Shown here piece by piece: positions 1-11,484 of a stretch of 64,000 bases of DNA (position 1 is the first letter of the stretch; every line of letters starts with the position of its first letter). This stretch comes from Trichoplusia ni (Eukaryota; Arthropoda; Insecta; Lepidoptera; Noctuidae): assembly GCF_003590095.1 (NCBI RefSeq), contig NC_039501.1, positions 2,821,673 to 2,885,672 of the forward strand. Reading direction: 5' to 3'. The notes under the pieces are model-generated. The model saw nothing but the letters and a program-made list of their open reading frames with translations. It had not been told where the DNA came from and did no database searches. A program made the translations under genes and the position numbers.

Positions 1-1586
1 CCTTCCGCGTTTCAACAGACTCCTAACAAACGGATATTACAGGTGTAAGTATCCGACGAACATTTTACGAGGTTAGCGTTCGACGTTCCACAGCTTTGCA
101 GTTTGAAACTAAGTAGAAATTGAATTACATGCCATTCTCACTGGTCTCAGCATTTACAGATTCAATAAAGAATTTACATAAAGTTCCGAGCGGCATGGAG
201 TCGTTCCTTTTTTAAATGATACAGATTAAATAGAACGATGAGAGACAAAATCACGATGATGATTTTTCTAGACAGAGAGAAAAATTATAATTTAAATACT
301 AAATGAAGAATAGGTTTATTTATTTAGAAAATTGAAGAATTCATTCAATTTTCATCATGAAACCTTTTAGAAAATCTTTTTGCTCAGTGAAAATGAATGA
401 TTCGATATCTGAATTTTTTTTCGACTATTCAGTTGGTCTACCACCAACGCTTGAAGACTTGTGGAAGAGAGATACTGCTTTTCGCTGTGTAGCGCTCTGT
501 CACGCTTTCACAAAAGTAATCATCTTACTAGAAGATGCGATTGATCACATGTTCAACTATACAATAGCATATTTTGTTTAGCTTATATAGGAGTCTGTTA
601 TTTTAGAATCACACTTCACACTTATGAGTATATTATAAATGCTAAAGTGTACCTTTGAAAGTGTTTCTACACGTTTGTTTGTAACCTCTTCACACCAAAA
701 CTGCTGTATCTATTTAGATGAAATGTGGTATGGACGTAGCACTTTAGATTAACAGATTATTTATACCCGACTTCATTAAGGAGGATAATGCTTTTTTGCA
801 TTTATAACCGACATCCAGGCAGGCGGAGCTGCGATTAACAGTTAATAAATGAATGTCTCGGGGCCACACATGATCGGGTGTTGTTTTTTAATTGATGACA
901 GACACAATTTCTCGTTCGCACGCTATGACGTCAAATTAGTAATCGAGTAATTACGATTAACACGCGTCTGTTAGTGTGATTTTAATCGTGTTTTAAAAAG
1001 ACAATGAACGATATTAATACGCGCAGGTTTTTGCAAATATCAGCATTTTTTTTAATGTCAAATTAAACTTGTTATGTTAGGTATATATTTTTTATTTGAA
1101 TGTTTTTTTTTTATTTCTTACTTCTGGATGTAATCGAAAAGAAATATAACGGTTTCAGAAATGCTCAAAGAGCCTTCTTTGTCTTCATCATTGTTTTTAA
1201 AGAGTAATCTTTAACATAGTCGTTTAGTATACTTTACATGATTATTTTAGCTCTCAAATTACCAATGGACTCAAAATGACCGACGCTAGTATCAAAATAA
1301 TCCAATAAACCTTGCCTTTAATGTTCGAAACCCAAAATTATAGATCGCATTCATTTTGGGATCGAAAATGATAGCTCTAGAGAATAAACACTTAACAATG
1401 AAATGTTCGTCTAAATTGAGACCTTAATGCAAATTTATACGGTATTTTATAGCATAAACGTTGCGAAATATTCATTGTTTAAATTAATACGTTACATTTT
1501 GATTAGGCAAAGCAGACATATTGATCTTTATTGCCTATTAGCTATGCACCAAAATTCAAAATGTAAACACAATGGCGTACCGCAGG

Positions 1587-1596
1587 GCGCATGCGC
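1587..1596. promoter_or_regulatory. NRF1/Ewg-type palindrome in a CpG-rich patch
   Basis: The perfect palindrome GCGCATGCGC matches the consensus of NRF1 and its insect homologue Erect wing. It lies in a ~60-base CpG-rich patch that stands out from AT-rich surroundings. Such sites are typical of housekeeping promoters, but no start site or coding exon is visible nearby, so function is inferred from the word alone. Confidence 0.3.
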
Positions 1597-2483
1597 GGGG
1601 ACGCAGACGTCGTCTAGACAGGGAGGCGGTTCTCATACGTTTTATATTTTAACGCACCAACGTAAAATGACCTCCCCACAGACTCCTTTCATTCTATGAA
1701 TAGGGAGCAGAGAGCAATTCAAGGGTCAATCTAAAATTGCTTGTGTCTAAAGTAAAGATTTTGCTAACCTTGGCGAAAGGCCAAGGTTCCATATAGTAAT
1801 AAAAGTTTTTACTAGTATTTGTAATGCATTGCGGTTTTCATTTAGTCGTAGACACAATAACTCTTGTAAGTTCAGTCTAATAATAGTCTACGGTCCTGCA
1901 TGTCTACTTCATCTGCACATAATTTAACATTCATAAAGGAAGCATGCGTGAAACAATAAGCGGATCTCACACACACGAACGAACGAACAAGCAATAAATA
2001 AAACAACAATACATTATCGGTGTGACCAGTAATAAAGCCATTAAAATGTATTTTTTGTTTGACCCAAGCTTTATCTGACATAATTGATGTCCCCACTAGC
2101 TGACGATAGTAAAGGTCTTCGAATGCGGGTTGTAGATAGCGCGGAAACTAAACGGGACAGGAAAACAGGCTGCAGTGAAATAAGGGCGCGTTTTATTATC
2201 TAGGGTGCGGAAAGATAAGAAACAGGGCTGCCACATGCTTACCCAAATGTTTACGAAACAAAATTATTTAGCTCAAGTACCAACAGGCTTAATTTTCGTA
2301 TACAGAAAGTTTATTTACCTTTCGCATAAATTACTTTTAATGAAACTATAGTTGGTAAATTATTATGTTGGTATACTTGTGTTTGTAATTCGAACTTCGA
2401 AAATTAATTTACAATCACAATAACTTCATTGCTGGCCACAAACGTTAACGTCAAATTCCAAATTGAAATATGTGATCCCGCCA

Positions 2484-2495
2484 AAACATGGCGGC
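2484..2495 (+). promoter_or_regulatory. YY1/Pho-like word AAACATGGCGGC
   Basis: The word fits the long YY1/Pleiohomeotic consensus AANATGGCGGC. An inverted CCAAT word (ATTGG) follows about 85 bases downstream. Together they could mark a promoter, but there is no other support. Confidence 0.2.
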
Positions 2496-3509
2496 TGTTT
2501 CGAGCATGGTCATGATTCAATGGCTGTCAATAATTTTATATTTATGATTTTAGTTAATATAGCCATAGCGACTTGTAATTGGCTGGGCGGTGCAATATTG
2601 CTTAATCTTGGGGTTCACAAGCGAATAATTATATTTTTTCTTACATTTCTAACAACGCTGTCTGGACGAAAGACTAATCTTTCTTGAATACATTTTTAAA
2701 AGGTCGTATAAAGAGCATATTTTCGTTGTTTTGATCTTAGGATGTTCTCTATAAGGCACGATTAACGCGCGGTAGATTTGCAAATATAAGACTGGACTTG
2801 CTCTATCAAGGAGAATATTGGTCTCTCCTCGGGTAACACCATCGAAACAGTTCAATGATTTCTTTCGCCTGTGACGGGCGTTCGTTTTAGCAAACTGCCG
2901 CCGAAATACGTTTCTCGTACAGGTCGCATTAATTACTGTGTAAGAGAGGTCAATAAAGTTTTAGCTACACAAAGAGGTAATTACTGAAGAGATTAGTACT
3001 TATATCAAGTTGAAAGTAAGAGAAATATCCTCTCAATCCGACACACGAAGACTATCCAAAGAATTCCATGAAAAAGATGTCAATGTACTTGACAGCAACG
3101 TTTTTTAATTTGAGTTATTATCTCGGCGCTCAGTTAAATTTGAATTATGCGACGACGTCTCGCCAAATAAAATACGCGTTTATTGCGCTCGAGACGTTTT
3201 TGATTAAAACTGCATTGTGATATACATTTAGAGAAGACTAACTGCGCCACGCGGTGCTTCTCGCTCATCCCACGGGAGCAGTACATTTTTCCGGGATTAA
3301 AAGAGATTTTTTTGTAGCGCTGTTTGCCCGCGTGCATCTCCTATTGCCAAGTGACGTTTTGTGATTAAAAGCATCAATAGAAAACACACAAATGTATGAA
3401 AATTAAATTGCCGTTCGATTTGTTACGTGACTGCCCTGTTATCTTAATAAATTGGACGACGGGAGTGTTTTCTATAAACGTCAATGTATATAAAAATATT
3501 ACTAGAAGA

Positions 3510-3690
3510 ATTGCAGGGTTTTGTCACCCTGCTGGGGCAGCGAGATTGTCCGAAAGGGTACTGTGGCTCCAGTTCACGAAGGGCAAAGGAAAGAACATTG
3601 GGTGGGTTAAAGTCAGTAGAAGTCAGTACTCCTTTCCGCTCAACCCAAAGGGGAAAGAGTCGTTTGATGTATTCCCCTCCGAAAGAAAAT
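3510..3690 (+). repeat. Dispersed repeat E, copy 1
   Basis: Related blocks occur at 45760-45928 (same strand), 28826-28945 (opposite strand) and, as a fragment, near 37185-37265. Shared words include GAAGGGCAAAGGAA, TGGGTGGGTT and AGTCAGTAGAAGTC, followed by the CAACCCAAAG block. No coding potential is conserved between copies. It directly abuts repeat D. Confidence 0.6.
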
Positions 3691-3730
3691 GTTTCTATCA
3701 CCGGGCTTTGGATTTAACCAAATACCTCTA

Positions 3731-4104
3731 TCATCATCGGCCTAGTCTTTTCCCAACTATGTTAGGGTCGGCTACCAGTCCAACCGGTTTCAGCTGAGTA
3801 CCTGTGTTTTACAAGGAGCGACTGCCTATCTGACCTCCTCAACCCAGTTACCTGGGCAACACGACACCCCTTGGTTAGATTGGCTGTCAGACTTTTTCAA
3901 GCTTCTGACTACCTGTAACGACTGTCAAAGATGTAGGAATAACAGCCGGGACCCACAATTTAACGTGCCTTCCGAAACACGGAGGAACTCGCTATGACAA
4001 AGATTATCACCCATCTATCTACCGACCGCGTCAAGCATAGCTTAACCTGTGATCGAATCACTTATGCGGTTATAACACAGCCATGAGCTCCTCAGGTACC
4101 TCTA
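3731..4104 (+). repeat. Dispersed repeat D, copy 1
   Basis: The block begins with a CCTAGTCTTTTCCCAAC word and runs through CAACCGGTTTCAGCTGAGTA and GACCTCCTCAACCCAGTTAC to ACTTATGCGGTTATA. A second copy lies inverted at 34125-34550 and is interrupted there by other sequence. I recognise it as a very common noctuid repeat but cannot assign it to a class. It may be a SINE or part of a larger element. Confidence 0.7.
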
Positions 4105-4322
4105 TATCAAATCATATAAAAGTGAGAAAGTTAGAATCATACAAACTCACTCGCAAAGATTTCTTCATAATATTACAGTGTGATTTCGAGTACCTTTTGA
4201 TTTTTGCAAAGTTCAACAGCTTAGCTTGTACTTAACTGTATACAACTTTACAGTTAGTCGAGACGGGCTTAAGATACTCTACATCTCTGAATTAATTTAA
4301 ATAGTTTAGCGAAAAATCTTTA
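4105..4322. other. Left flank of piggyBac-like element 1
   Basis: This AT-rich sequence between repeat D and the TTAA target site shows no feature. Confidence 0.4.
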
Positions 4323-4326
4323 TTAA

Positions 4327-4339
4327 CCCATTTAGTCCT
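4327..4339 (+). repeat. Terminal inverted repeat of element 1, 3' end of the gene
   Basis: CCCATTTAGTCCT follows TTAA directly and pairs imperfectly with the other terminus at 6744-6757. Confidence 0.85.
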
Positions 4340-4455
4340 GAAACTATTTTTTTCTAAAATGTTTGTTTTTTTCTTAGTATATAGGTTGATAGGGGTCTAA
4401 ATATTAGGAAAACCTAAAAAATTAAAATCCTGAAATAAAAGGGGTCTGGGAAATA

Positions 4456-4481
4456 GCCGTACCACATATGGTACAGTAGGA
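4456..4481 (-). repeat. Subterminal palindromic motif, copy a
   Basis: The core is GTACCACATATGGTAC, a near-perfect palindrome flanked by a CCTACT/GCCG context. It is read on the minus strand to align with the copies at 6374-6401 and 6722-6749. Its position 130 bp from the terminus suggests a transposase-binding site, as subterminal repeats are in other piggyBac elements. Confidence 0.6.
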
Positions 4482-4522
4482 TTTGGAGTAAGAAAAATAC
4501 CGTAAAAATGAGAAAAAAGTTG

Positions 4523-4528
4523 TTTATT
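4523..4528 (-). terminator. Candidate poly(A) signal for transposase 1
   Basis: AATAAA on the minus strand, about 90 bases after the stop codon, sits inside the element and is suitably placed to end the transposase transcript. Confidence 0.45.
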
Positions 4529-4616
4529 GTTCATAGTTATTTAAAAATGTAATCAGAATAAAAAAAACCGCAGCAAATGAAAACTTATTAAAAATACAAG
4601 AAAAACATACACTAAA

Positions 4617-6550
4617 TTAGCATTTTGTGTGGTAAGCAAGAAAGCATTCAACATGCAATCCAACATTACATTTGATGCATCTTGCTGGGCTTTGTCGGTG
4701 GCAATGTCCACATCTCGTTCTTTTATTATCGGGCTGTTTTATTATATAATGACCCTTGTCATCAAATCGGGAATCCATAGTTAGAGATGATTGTCGGCTA
4801 GGTCCAGGCTTGCTTCGAGACTTATTCGATTCAATTATGGATATAGCTATGCGACGTCTAAAATACAATAAATCTTGTTTGCCACCATTGTATCTATAAA
4901 GTAGCCAGGCATTTTGCACTGACATGTCAAGACAATGCAAAATAAGGGGCATGTACCACTTTTTTCCCCGGATGCTAGTTCTGACTGACGAAATATTTTG
5001 ATCAGATAAGTCGACACCACCCATATTTTGGTTATACTTCTGAATCAAGTGAGGCTGAGATACACTAATTTTCTTTTTTAGTTGTTGTGAGTATCTCTCT
5101 GCCTTATGACACGGTAATATCCCCGTTGAATTTGAGCAAACTGTAACAATGCTGTTGTCATGCCATTTACAGATTATAATGGAGTCACTAACACGATAAT
5201 CATACTCTCCTCTTTCCTTCTTCTTCATTTCTTTATTAGCTATCAAAGGACATTTTCCTGTTCGATTTTCTCTTATAGTGCCCGTTACACCCATATTCCT
5301 TTTTGTTAACTCTTCAACCAACGGTAACCCGGTAAAAAAAATTATCAATATATAAGTGATATCTGGATCCAAGCTCAAGTTTCATTAGTTTATCTGAATA
5401 TGTCAAAACTACACTAGCCCCAAGGCCTAATTCAGCATATCTGGCGTTCAAAATTGTAGTGGCCCCTTGGTAAGGCTCAAACCAAGCTATATAGCCCCCC
5501 GCAGTAGCTCCTACCCACAGTTTGAACCCATACCGTATGGGTTTGCCACGAATAAATTGTTTACATCCATGTCGACCAAAATAAGGCACCATAGCTTCGT
5601 CAACACTGTGGTTTTCTTTGTGGGGACAGTGGTCTAGAAACTTGGCAGATAATTTGCTCATAAGTGGCCGAACTTTTGCAAATTTATCAGAAGAATCTAA
5701 CTGATGGTTGTCCATACAATGTAGATTTGAAAATATGTAGGAAAAGCGGTCTCTCGATAAAGCACTAGCAATGAGCTCATTCTTCACGTCAGGCGAGTTC
5801 TCCCAATACATTCGTCTTCTATTTACCGAGGAATAGCCACTTACTAACAGAACACCAATCATACACTTCATCTCTTCTATTTTTATATCAGCAGCAAGGT
5901 TTTTTCTTCCTATGTACCTGTTCGTCTCAGTGGTCAATAAATCAAAAACATCCTCCGAAAAAAACAAAGAAAACCATTCTAGTGGTGATTTTTCCTGAGG
6001 GACGTGGTAATCAGGTCGCCATAATGATAGTGAGCCTTCGTAATCCCGTTTCCTCCAGTTATATTTTTTTAAAACTTTATGAAGGGGCTCATCATTCGTG
6101 TCCGGATCCCCAATGTTGTCCAAACTAACTGTAGCGGGTTGACGTAGCTCTGCGTCCGCTCTGAGCAAGCTGGGAGGTAGATTATTGACATTGACCTGAT
6201 CTTCGTCTCCAGAGTCCTCGTCTGTCAGTTCTGCATTCGCATTATCAGGCGGAAGTATGAATACATCATTTTCACCTTCGGTTGTCTCAACATCCCCCTC
6301 TTCCAATAAAGATAAGATGTCATTCAGGGATAATGGTCTGAAAAGCAAAAAAAAGTTAATTGAAATGGCATATAGTCCTACCGTACCAAATAGGGTACAC
6401 CATTATTCATGTCTAAATAACTAAAAAATAAATAAATAATTAGGATATTCAAATGTCACAATGAAACAAGAAGTATTTTAGTTTTATAAAAAGATGGAAA
6501 TTATTTGTATAAATTATATAATTGTAGTATATTTACCTGTTGGAAGCCAT
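4617..6550 (-). CDS. piggyBac-like transposase, two exons, one frameshift
   Basis: This would be the TTAA-specific cut-and-paste transposase. I place the start in a small first exon (6537-6550, encoding MASN plus a split Arg codon), then a 199-bp intron (6338-6536) with GT donor and a TTTTCAG acceptor. Exon 2 runs from 6337 to the TAA at 4617-4619. The total is 577 codons, close to the family's ~600. The N-terminus is acidic. The catalytic triad is present: Asp251 in SVDEAMVPYF (codon 5599-5601), Asp336 in YIDNFF (5344-5346) and Asp447 in GGVDLSDQ (5010-5012). The C-terminus is a Cys/His-rich finger (CGHC..., ending HTKC) like that used by piggyBac to bind its ends. One extra T in an eight-base run (5334-5341 on the plus strand), just after the second Asp, shifts the frame. 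Upstream sequence reads in one frame and downstream in another, both clearly piggyBac. This may be a real inactivating mutation or a homopolymer sequencing error. Confidence 0.9.
6338..6536 (-). other. Intron of transposase 1
   Basis: The donor is ACAG|GTAAAT and the acceptor a T-rich tract ending TTTTCAG. Joining them puts an ATG in frame with the body of the protein, whereas exon 2 alone has no ATG at its start. The intron carries one of the three subterminal palindromic motifs. Confidence 0.75.
6374..6401 (+). repeat. Subterminal palindromic motif, copy b (in the intron)
   Basis: AGTCCTACCGTACC followed by AAATAGGGTACACC. It aligns with the reverse complement of 6722-6749 over almost its whole length, including the CCTACCGTACC core. 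Confidence 0.65.
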
Positions 6551-6721
6551 GTCTCCGCAGAAAAAATAAATTTACGAAACTTGTTCAATAAATCTGCACT
6601 ATTATCAGCATTCAATTGCACTGGCGTATTTTTTCCGATGAGCACTATTCTTCTTTTCGACATAAATACCAAATAATATTAAAAATATTATGCGAGTACC
6701 TGCAAAAAAAAAATATAACAA

Positions 6722-6749
6722 GTGTACCGTATATGGGTACGGTAGGTCT
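6722..6749 (-). repeat. Subterminal palindromic motif, copy c (next to the TIR)
   Basis: Read on the minus strand it is AGACCTACCGTACCC then ATATACGGTACAC. It overlaps the inner end of the terminal inverted repeat and forms an inverted pair with the intron copy. Confidence 0.65.
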
Positions 6750-6757
6750 AAAATGGG
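6744..6757 (-). repeat. Terminal inverted repeat of element 1, 5' end of the gene
   Basis: On the minus strand it reads CCCATTTTAGACCT directly inside TTAA. Confidence 0.85.
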
Positions 6758-6761
6758 TTAA

Positions 6762-9700
6762 GTTTTCTAGAGCTTTCAACTGCAAGCAAGCCTTTGAAAG
6801 TTGTTGTTTTGCGTTTCATATAACCTCTAGCTTCTGTTTAGAAATAGAGAAGTATTTTTGTAATTATTGCCTTTGTGTGTGAAGAATTTGTTTTTAATAA
6901 ATAAAGGATAAAGGATTTATATTTTGCGTTTCTTTTTTGTTTTTAAGTGACTCCAAAAAAAGGCGGTTCTCAGTTCGATTGTGTGTATGTATGTTCGTGT
7001 GTATGTTATATATAGCGATTATCTCGTATGTTTTAGTATCTGCACTTATTACTTTTGATCATTGCATTAAACAGAAATGTTACTTATTTTTCAATCGATT
7101 TCAAAGAGGAGTGTCTCAACTCGTCAGCTCTTTTTTTTTAAATACGTATCCTCTGAACTTGTCACTGGATTAAGAATGAACAAAATCGGTTAATTTTGTT
7201 ACTTCTTTTTTCAATTTACGCGAGAAAACTGGTATTCGGTCCCATAAAGTTCTATTTTATCAAGTTTTGTCATTAGTTTTTATTAGTAGTCGGTCTAATG
7301 TCTTCACATCGAAAAGCGTCATAAGAAAACCAGCCTTTATATTACAAGTTACATTAAAAAGGTCGCAGAAGTCTATTATATTTCTTTTTCGTTCGTCTGT
7401 CACCCTTGTTCCGCGGTGGTGTCTACATTGGGCTAGGTCGGGTCGATAGCCCCTCACTTTGTAAGCGTAATGTTACGATTTCACGGCCCCTAATGTTCGT
7501 CTCACACGTACCTAAGATTATATTCTACTACCACACAAGTTTAACAGTAACTGAACGGTAAATGATCCTTATTATAACGCTGTAAGGTCTATTTTGGTAG
7601 CCGGTTGTGTGTGCCGCTGTGCGATGGTGTGTTCAAGTCAAGACGATGTCTTGGTATGTGTATGACATTGCTTGCTCGCCAATTGTAGATAAGAATATTT
7701 TGTGCATATAGTAAGGAAGTGGATAGTAAAATAAACCTTAACGTCGTTTATTTGTATTTATTTTGTTTTTATTGGTAAGTATTGCTGATGGAGAATGAAC
7801 TTTAAGTCTATTAAAGAGAGTTTGTTTTCTAATAAACTTTTATTTTATGACATCCTTTAAAAAAATATTTTAATGGACTCTTACAAGTTTTATAGCTGAC
7901 CCCTGAAAATCTCTTTTGACGATAAAACACTATACACTTGTAGACAATATTTTGAAACATAAAAATATTTTAACAATTCAAAAGCTATATTTATATTTGA
8001 CTTAAATAATAGTAATCCTTGTAATCCTCGCGCCGAAGTTAGGCGTAACCCTATTAACAGACAGGGGATGGGCAGGGGAGCAGGCCCCAAAATATAAGTG
8101 GGAAAATTCGTCCCTCTTACTAAATCAATAGGAAAAGTTTTCTAGCTAGCTGTGTTATACAAAACCTGGCAATGTTACGTTGGTAACTAAAGAGTTTTAA
8201 AGAGATATATTTTCGCAGTTCTTTTTCGATTAAAATTCTGATGGTGCCAGAAATTGAGTTGCCAGCGATGGTTTATTAATTCTGATACCAGATCTGTTGG
8301 GTTTCACAATGCGTTTGAACTTGCACAATATTTGTTGCATCGTCTAAATTTAGGCAGTCCGAAAATAAAGATAGCAAAATTATTAGCGACCGTAAAGAAT
8401 AAAAGCTAATAATGTATCCCAAGAGCAAGCAATTATGATGTTTCCCACCACAGACCCTCACAAAACTTGATTAAAATACCCTGCACAAAATGAAACGTAC
8501 GCCAAATGCATTAGTTTACGGCAAACTGCGGTACGATTGATTTATGTGTTGCCACCCTCATTTGAGCTCACAGAATAGCGTATTACCCAGGGGAAAGCAA
8601 ATGGTACTCGTTGAAAACAAAAAACAACGCAGGGTCCGATGTCCAACTCACATTTTAGCAGAAATAAGCTCTTTTACCGCGATTCAAAGCCAAAAAAAAA
8701 CAGTTAGCAAGAAGGTTTTAAGTTTTGAAGTGGCCAGTTTATTTTGAAACTGTTTTAAATTGTATTATAACCCTCTAAGAGGTCTACACGTATGGTAGCT
8801 TCAAAATAGGTTTCGTACTAAGCGTGCATTGTTTCGGATTTACGCTATTTTACACGTGATATTGTAATTTATAATCTCTGGTATGGGTATAGGGTTGTGT
8901 TTGCCATGACACGCGTTGTGCCTGTGCTTCGCTCGTTTCGTGGGAAAGGACGGATCGATTTTTGTTTTATTGCAACGTATGTTTGCTCAAAACCATTTCA
9001 TTTTTATGACTGCCGCGAGAAATACGAATACTTTAGGTAGCGAGTGTTTTGCTATATTTCCTCCGTAATTTCTTACATTTAGAGTCCATAAAGTTCATGT
9101 TTACTAATAAAAAAACAGTTAATATAAATTTTATTGATGATGTTTAACGTTACTGAATAGTGACTCAGGTCTGAATAATTTCATATTATTTTTGCTGGTC
9201 ACCACTTGTTTTCTGTAGAATAATGCCGATTAATCTTAACAATCAGCATTAAAAGCGTAACGAAAACAATTGCATCACGCACATCCGCTGTCCATAGTCC
9301 GAGAGAAAACAAACGACGTATAGAGTTCCTACGTGGCTCAGCATAGAGTATTTGTGGCCAAACGAGGTGGAATAACACCGGTCTATTTATGCCCATGCCA
9401 AAGCCCTCGGTGCCGAAGACAGTAGCCGCTATTCGTGGTAAACCAAACATTGATTCCCGCCAATGTTTAATTATCGAATGAGTTGTGAATGAAAGGTCAT
9501 TGATCTAGTTAAATGTAATGAAATGATTCAGTTAACTTGTTGTTTATTAATTTATTATTTGCCTGTGGATGAAATTGGGGATTGATTTGTTGAGATGATT
9601 TTGAAAGATTAGTTGTTTGTTGTTGTGGTATGAATGTTTAATACTAGTCTCGGTCTGGAAGGACGGTAATAAGGTCCTGAAAATATACCTGTATAATATT

Positions 9701-10093
9701 GTAGGAACCGTATAAATGTGAATGAAACTAGTATCGTGTCAGTGCACTGGTCGACGCATGTATCATTAAGATTCGTCTTAACTTTTTACTGCCAACCCTA
9801 ATTGATCGTTTTAAAAGTGTAATGTCGTTTGTCGTTTAATCGATTGCATCTAGAGAGGCGCCACATCGTTCGTCAACCGGAACATCAATTGTATCGACGA
9901 AGCGCCACCCTAACTGTGTGGTTCAAGTTCAGTGACACGGCCTCGCCCTTCAGGCACGGATATGATTGGAACTTTATTAGCTTATTCTTTTTTTTGTACA
10001 CTTTAACATTTTATTTACATCTATAACTAGAACATTTACAACCTAGATGTAAACACTTAAAATAAAACTTAAAAAGAAAAACAAAGCATCAAA
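6762..10093. other. Gene-free stretch
   Basis: AT-rich sequence with no recognisable gene or transposon end. A block near 7600-7772 ends in a good splice-donor word (ATTG|GTAAGTATT) but nothing else supports an exon. An 83-codon frame on the minus strand at 9199-9450 has ordinary-looking composition and one hydrophobic segment, but I recognise no family and no exon signals. Confidence 0.45.
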
Positions 10094-10215
10094 AAAATCA
10101 TCGGCTTCGTTGCCGGCTGGGAGTGTGCCCTAAAGGTTGGTAGCATTGCCACGCTGAATGGCAATGTTAATCTTCTGAGGAAGGTAAAAGCCAGCCTTTG
10201 GGTGGCGGGAACTTT
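10094..10215 (+). repeat. Dispersed repeat J, copy 1
   Basis: It contains GTTGGTAGCATTGCCACG, a GAGGAAGGTAAAAGCCAGCC block and GGTGGCGGGAAC. A weaker relative containing AAGGTTGGCAGCACTCAACG lies at 23568-23640. I recognise the pattern as a lepidopteran repeat; class unknown. Confidence 0.45.
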
Positions 10216-11484
10216 ATTCTTTTGTTGTCAGTCTATAATCATAGCTCCTGAACGGATATATCGATTTCATTATACTTAGGTACTATTAAATGATGCAGCG
10301 GTTTACTCTCGCGTATTTATGGAGATTGCTCGACTAGTTTCGGATCCAACCGGAGTCCTTAATCATGAGCTGACGCTGGCAAAATTGCGAATCGAAAGTA
10401 TCAACTGTCGGGCGATCCCGATACAAACGCGTGAGCAAACCGTTACATCATTTAATAATGAATCATCCTCACGAAAGCTGCTGTTTCTAGAACTAGTCCA
10501 CTAGGCTAGTAACCGTGAGAGAGAAGACTACAACCACACACCTAGCAAGCCACAACCTTACATTATTCAATACCTATTACCTTCGTTTACTTGTTATTCC
10601 ACGATTCCCACTTCCCCGTACACTGCGAGACACGAAACTTGACACCATATTAAATGTTACATCAATTTTTATTGAGTTTTTGAGTTGGAAAGATGATCTT
10701 GTAGACGGTTGGAAAGATGTGAATATTTGATAATGATTGTCTATATGATCGAGTCATTTTTTTGTAGTGTTGACGTATAAATTTTAATATGACTGTAGGA
10801 ATTTGATATGTTTGTTTATTTTTAAGTATTTTATATACACCTGTGACAGAAAAAATAACAGATTATGATAAAATTTAGTAAGCGAATTGAATGAATTCCA
10901 AGAATATTTTTTGTCCGTGAATTAGGTAATCATTTTGTTAAGTAAATCACGTGATATACCTTTAGCACTAATTGCAATGAAAAGTGTTTATAAATAAGAT
11001 TTCCAATAAAAAATAATTTTATTGGACAATTAAGTTCCTTTAAAAAAAATCCATCAAAGCCTAAAATTCTTTTCTAAAAAACGTGCTCTACAAACATGAC
11101 GGACATACTTTCAAATATGAATCAAAAAGTATTTTTATTAACCATAAGATGATGTCTATTTAATACTAAACTTTTTATAAAAAATTTCTCCCGTCCAATT
11201 AGCGTGGTGTAGGCGTCGTTCCGTGACAGGTGATCGATAATCATTTCTTTAATATGACGATGTCGAGCCCCGCATTGGAATAATTAATTAGACATCGATC
11301 TATGACGTCACTTATTTTGTACGGCTACCATTTCACGTAGAATTTCTTTTTTTTTTATGTAGTTAGCTGGGTTTTTTTTCAGTCTTCATTTCGGGTTTCA
11401 AAAAGTACGATATTTTCTAGTTTTGTATTTTCATTAATTTATTATAGTATAAATAGATAATTCGCTGTAAATAGTCTTTATTTA
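10216..11484. other. Gene-free stretch with a CRE word
   Basis: No gene is visible. Around 11210-11340 there is a mixed-composition block containing a GATA-like CGATAATC, homeodomain cores (TAATTAATTA) and a full cAMP-response element TGACGTCA at 11303-11310. It is an enhancer candidate only by word content. Confidence 0.35.

Larger units (their letters stand above)
1..3509. other. Gene-free AT-rich stretch
   Basis: No open reading frame here looks like a protein, and no transposase, SINE or Helitron end is visible. The sequence is mostly AT-rich and looks unique within the window. Short GC-richer islands occur around 1570-1640, 2480-2500 and 3120-3320. Candidate transcription-factor words in the first two are listed separately. 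Confidence 0.5.
4323..6761 (-). mobile_element. piggyBac-like DNA transposon 1, near-complete
   Basis: The element body (4327-6757, 2431 bp) is bounded by the piggyBac target duplication TTAA on both sides (4323-4326 and 6758-6761). The terminal inverted repeats are imperfect: CCCATTTAGTCCT at one end and CCCATTTTAGACCT at the other, the difference being one inserted T and one substitution. Inside is a single transposase gene on the minus strand with one small intron. Three copies of a short palindromic motif sit near the ends and in the intron. Size, TTAA sites, CCC-starting ends and DDD transposase all fit the piggyBac superfamily. It is clearly different from the canonical piggyBac at 54751-57229. 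A transposase-bearing copy with both ends suggests fairly recent insertion, although its frame is broken by one base. Confidence 0.9.

Noticed and set aside
1427..1699. 90-codon frame over the CpG patch
   Set aside because: The composition is low-information and the patch is better explained as regulatory. No family resemblance.
3396..3797. 133-codon frame on the plus strand
   Set aside because: It is made of dispersed repeats E and D, whose other copies do not keep the frame.
9199..9450. 83-codon frame on the minus strand with ordinary composition
   Set aside because: No recognised family and no exon signals. Kept only as a remark in the stretch description.
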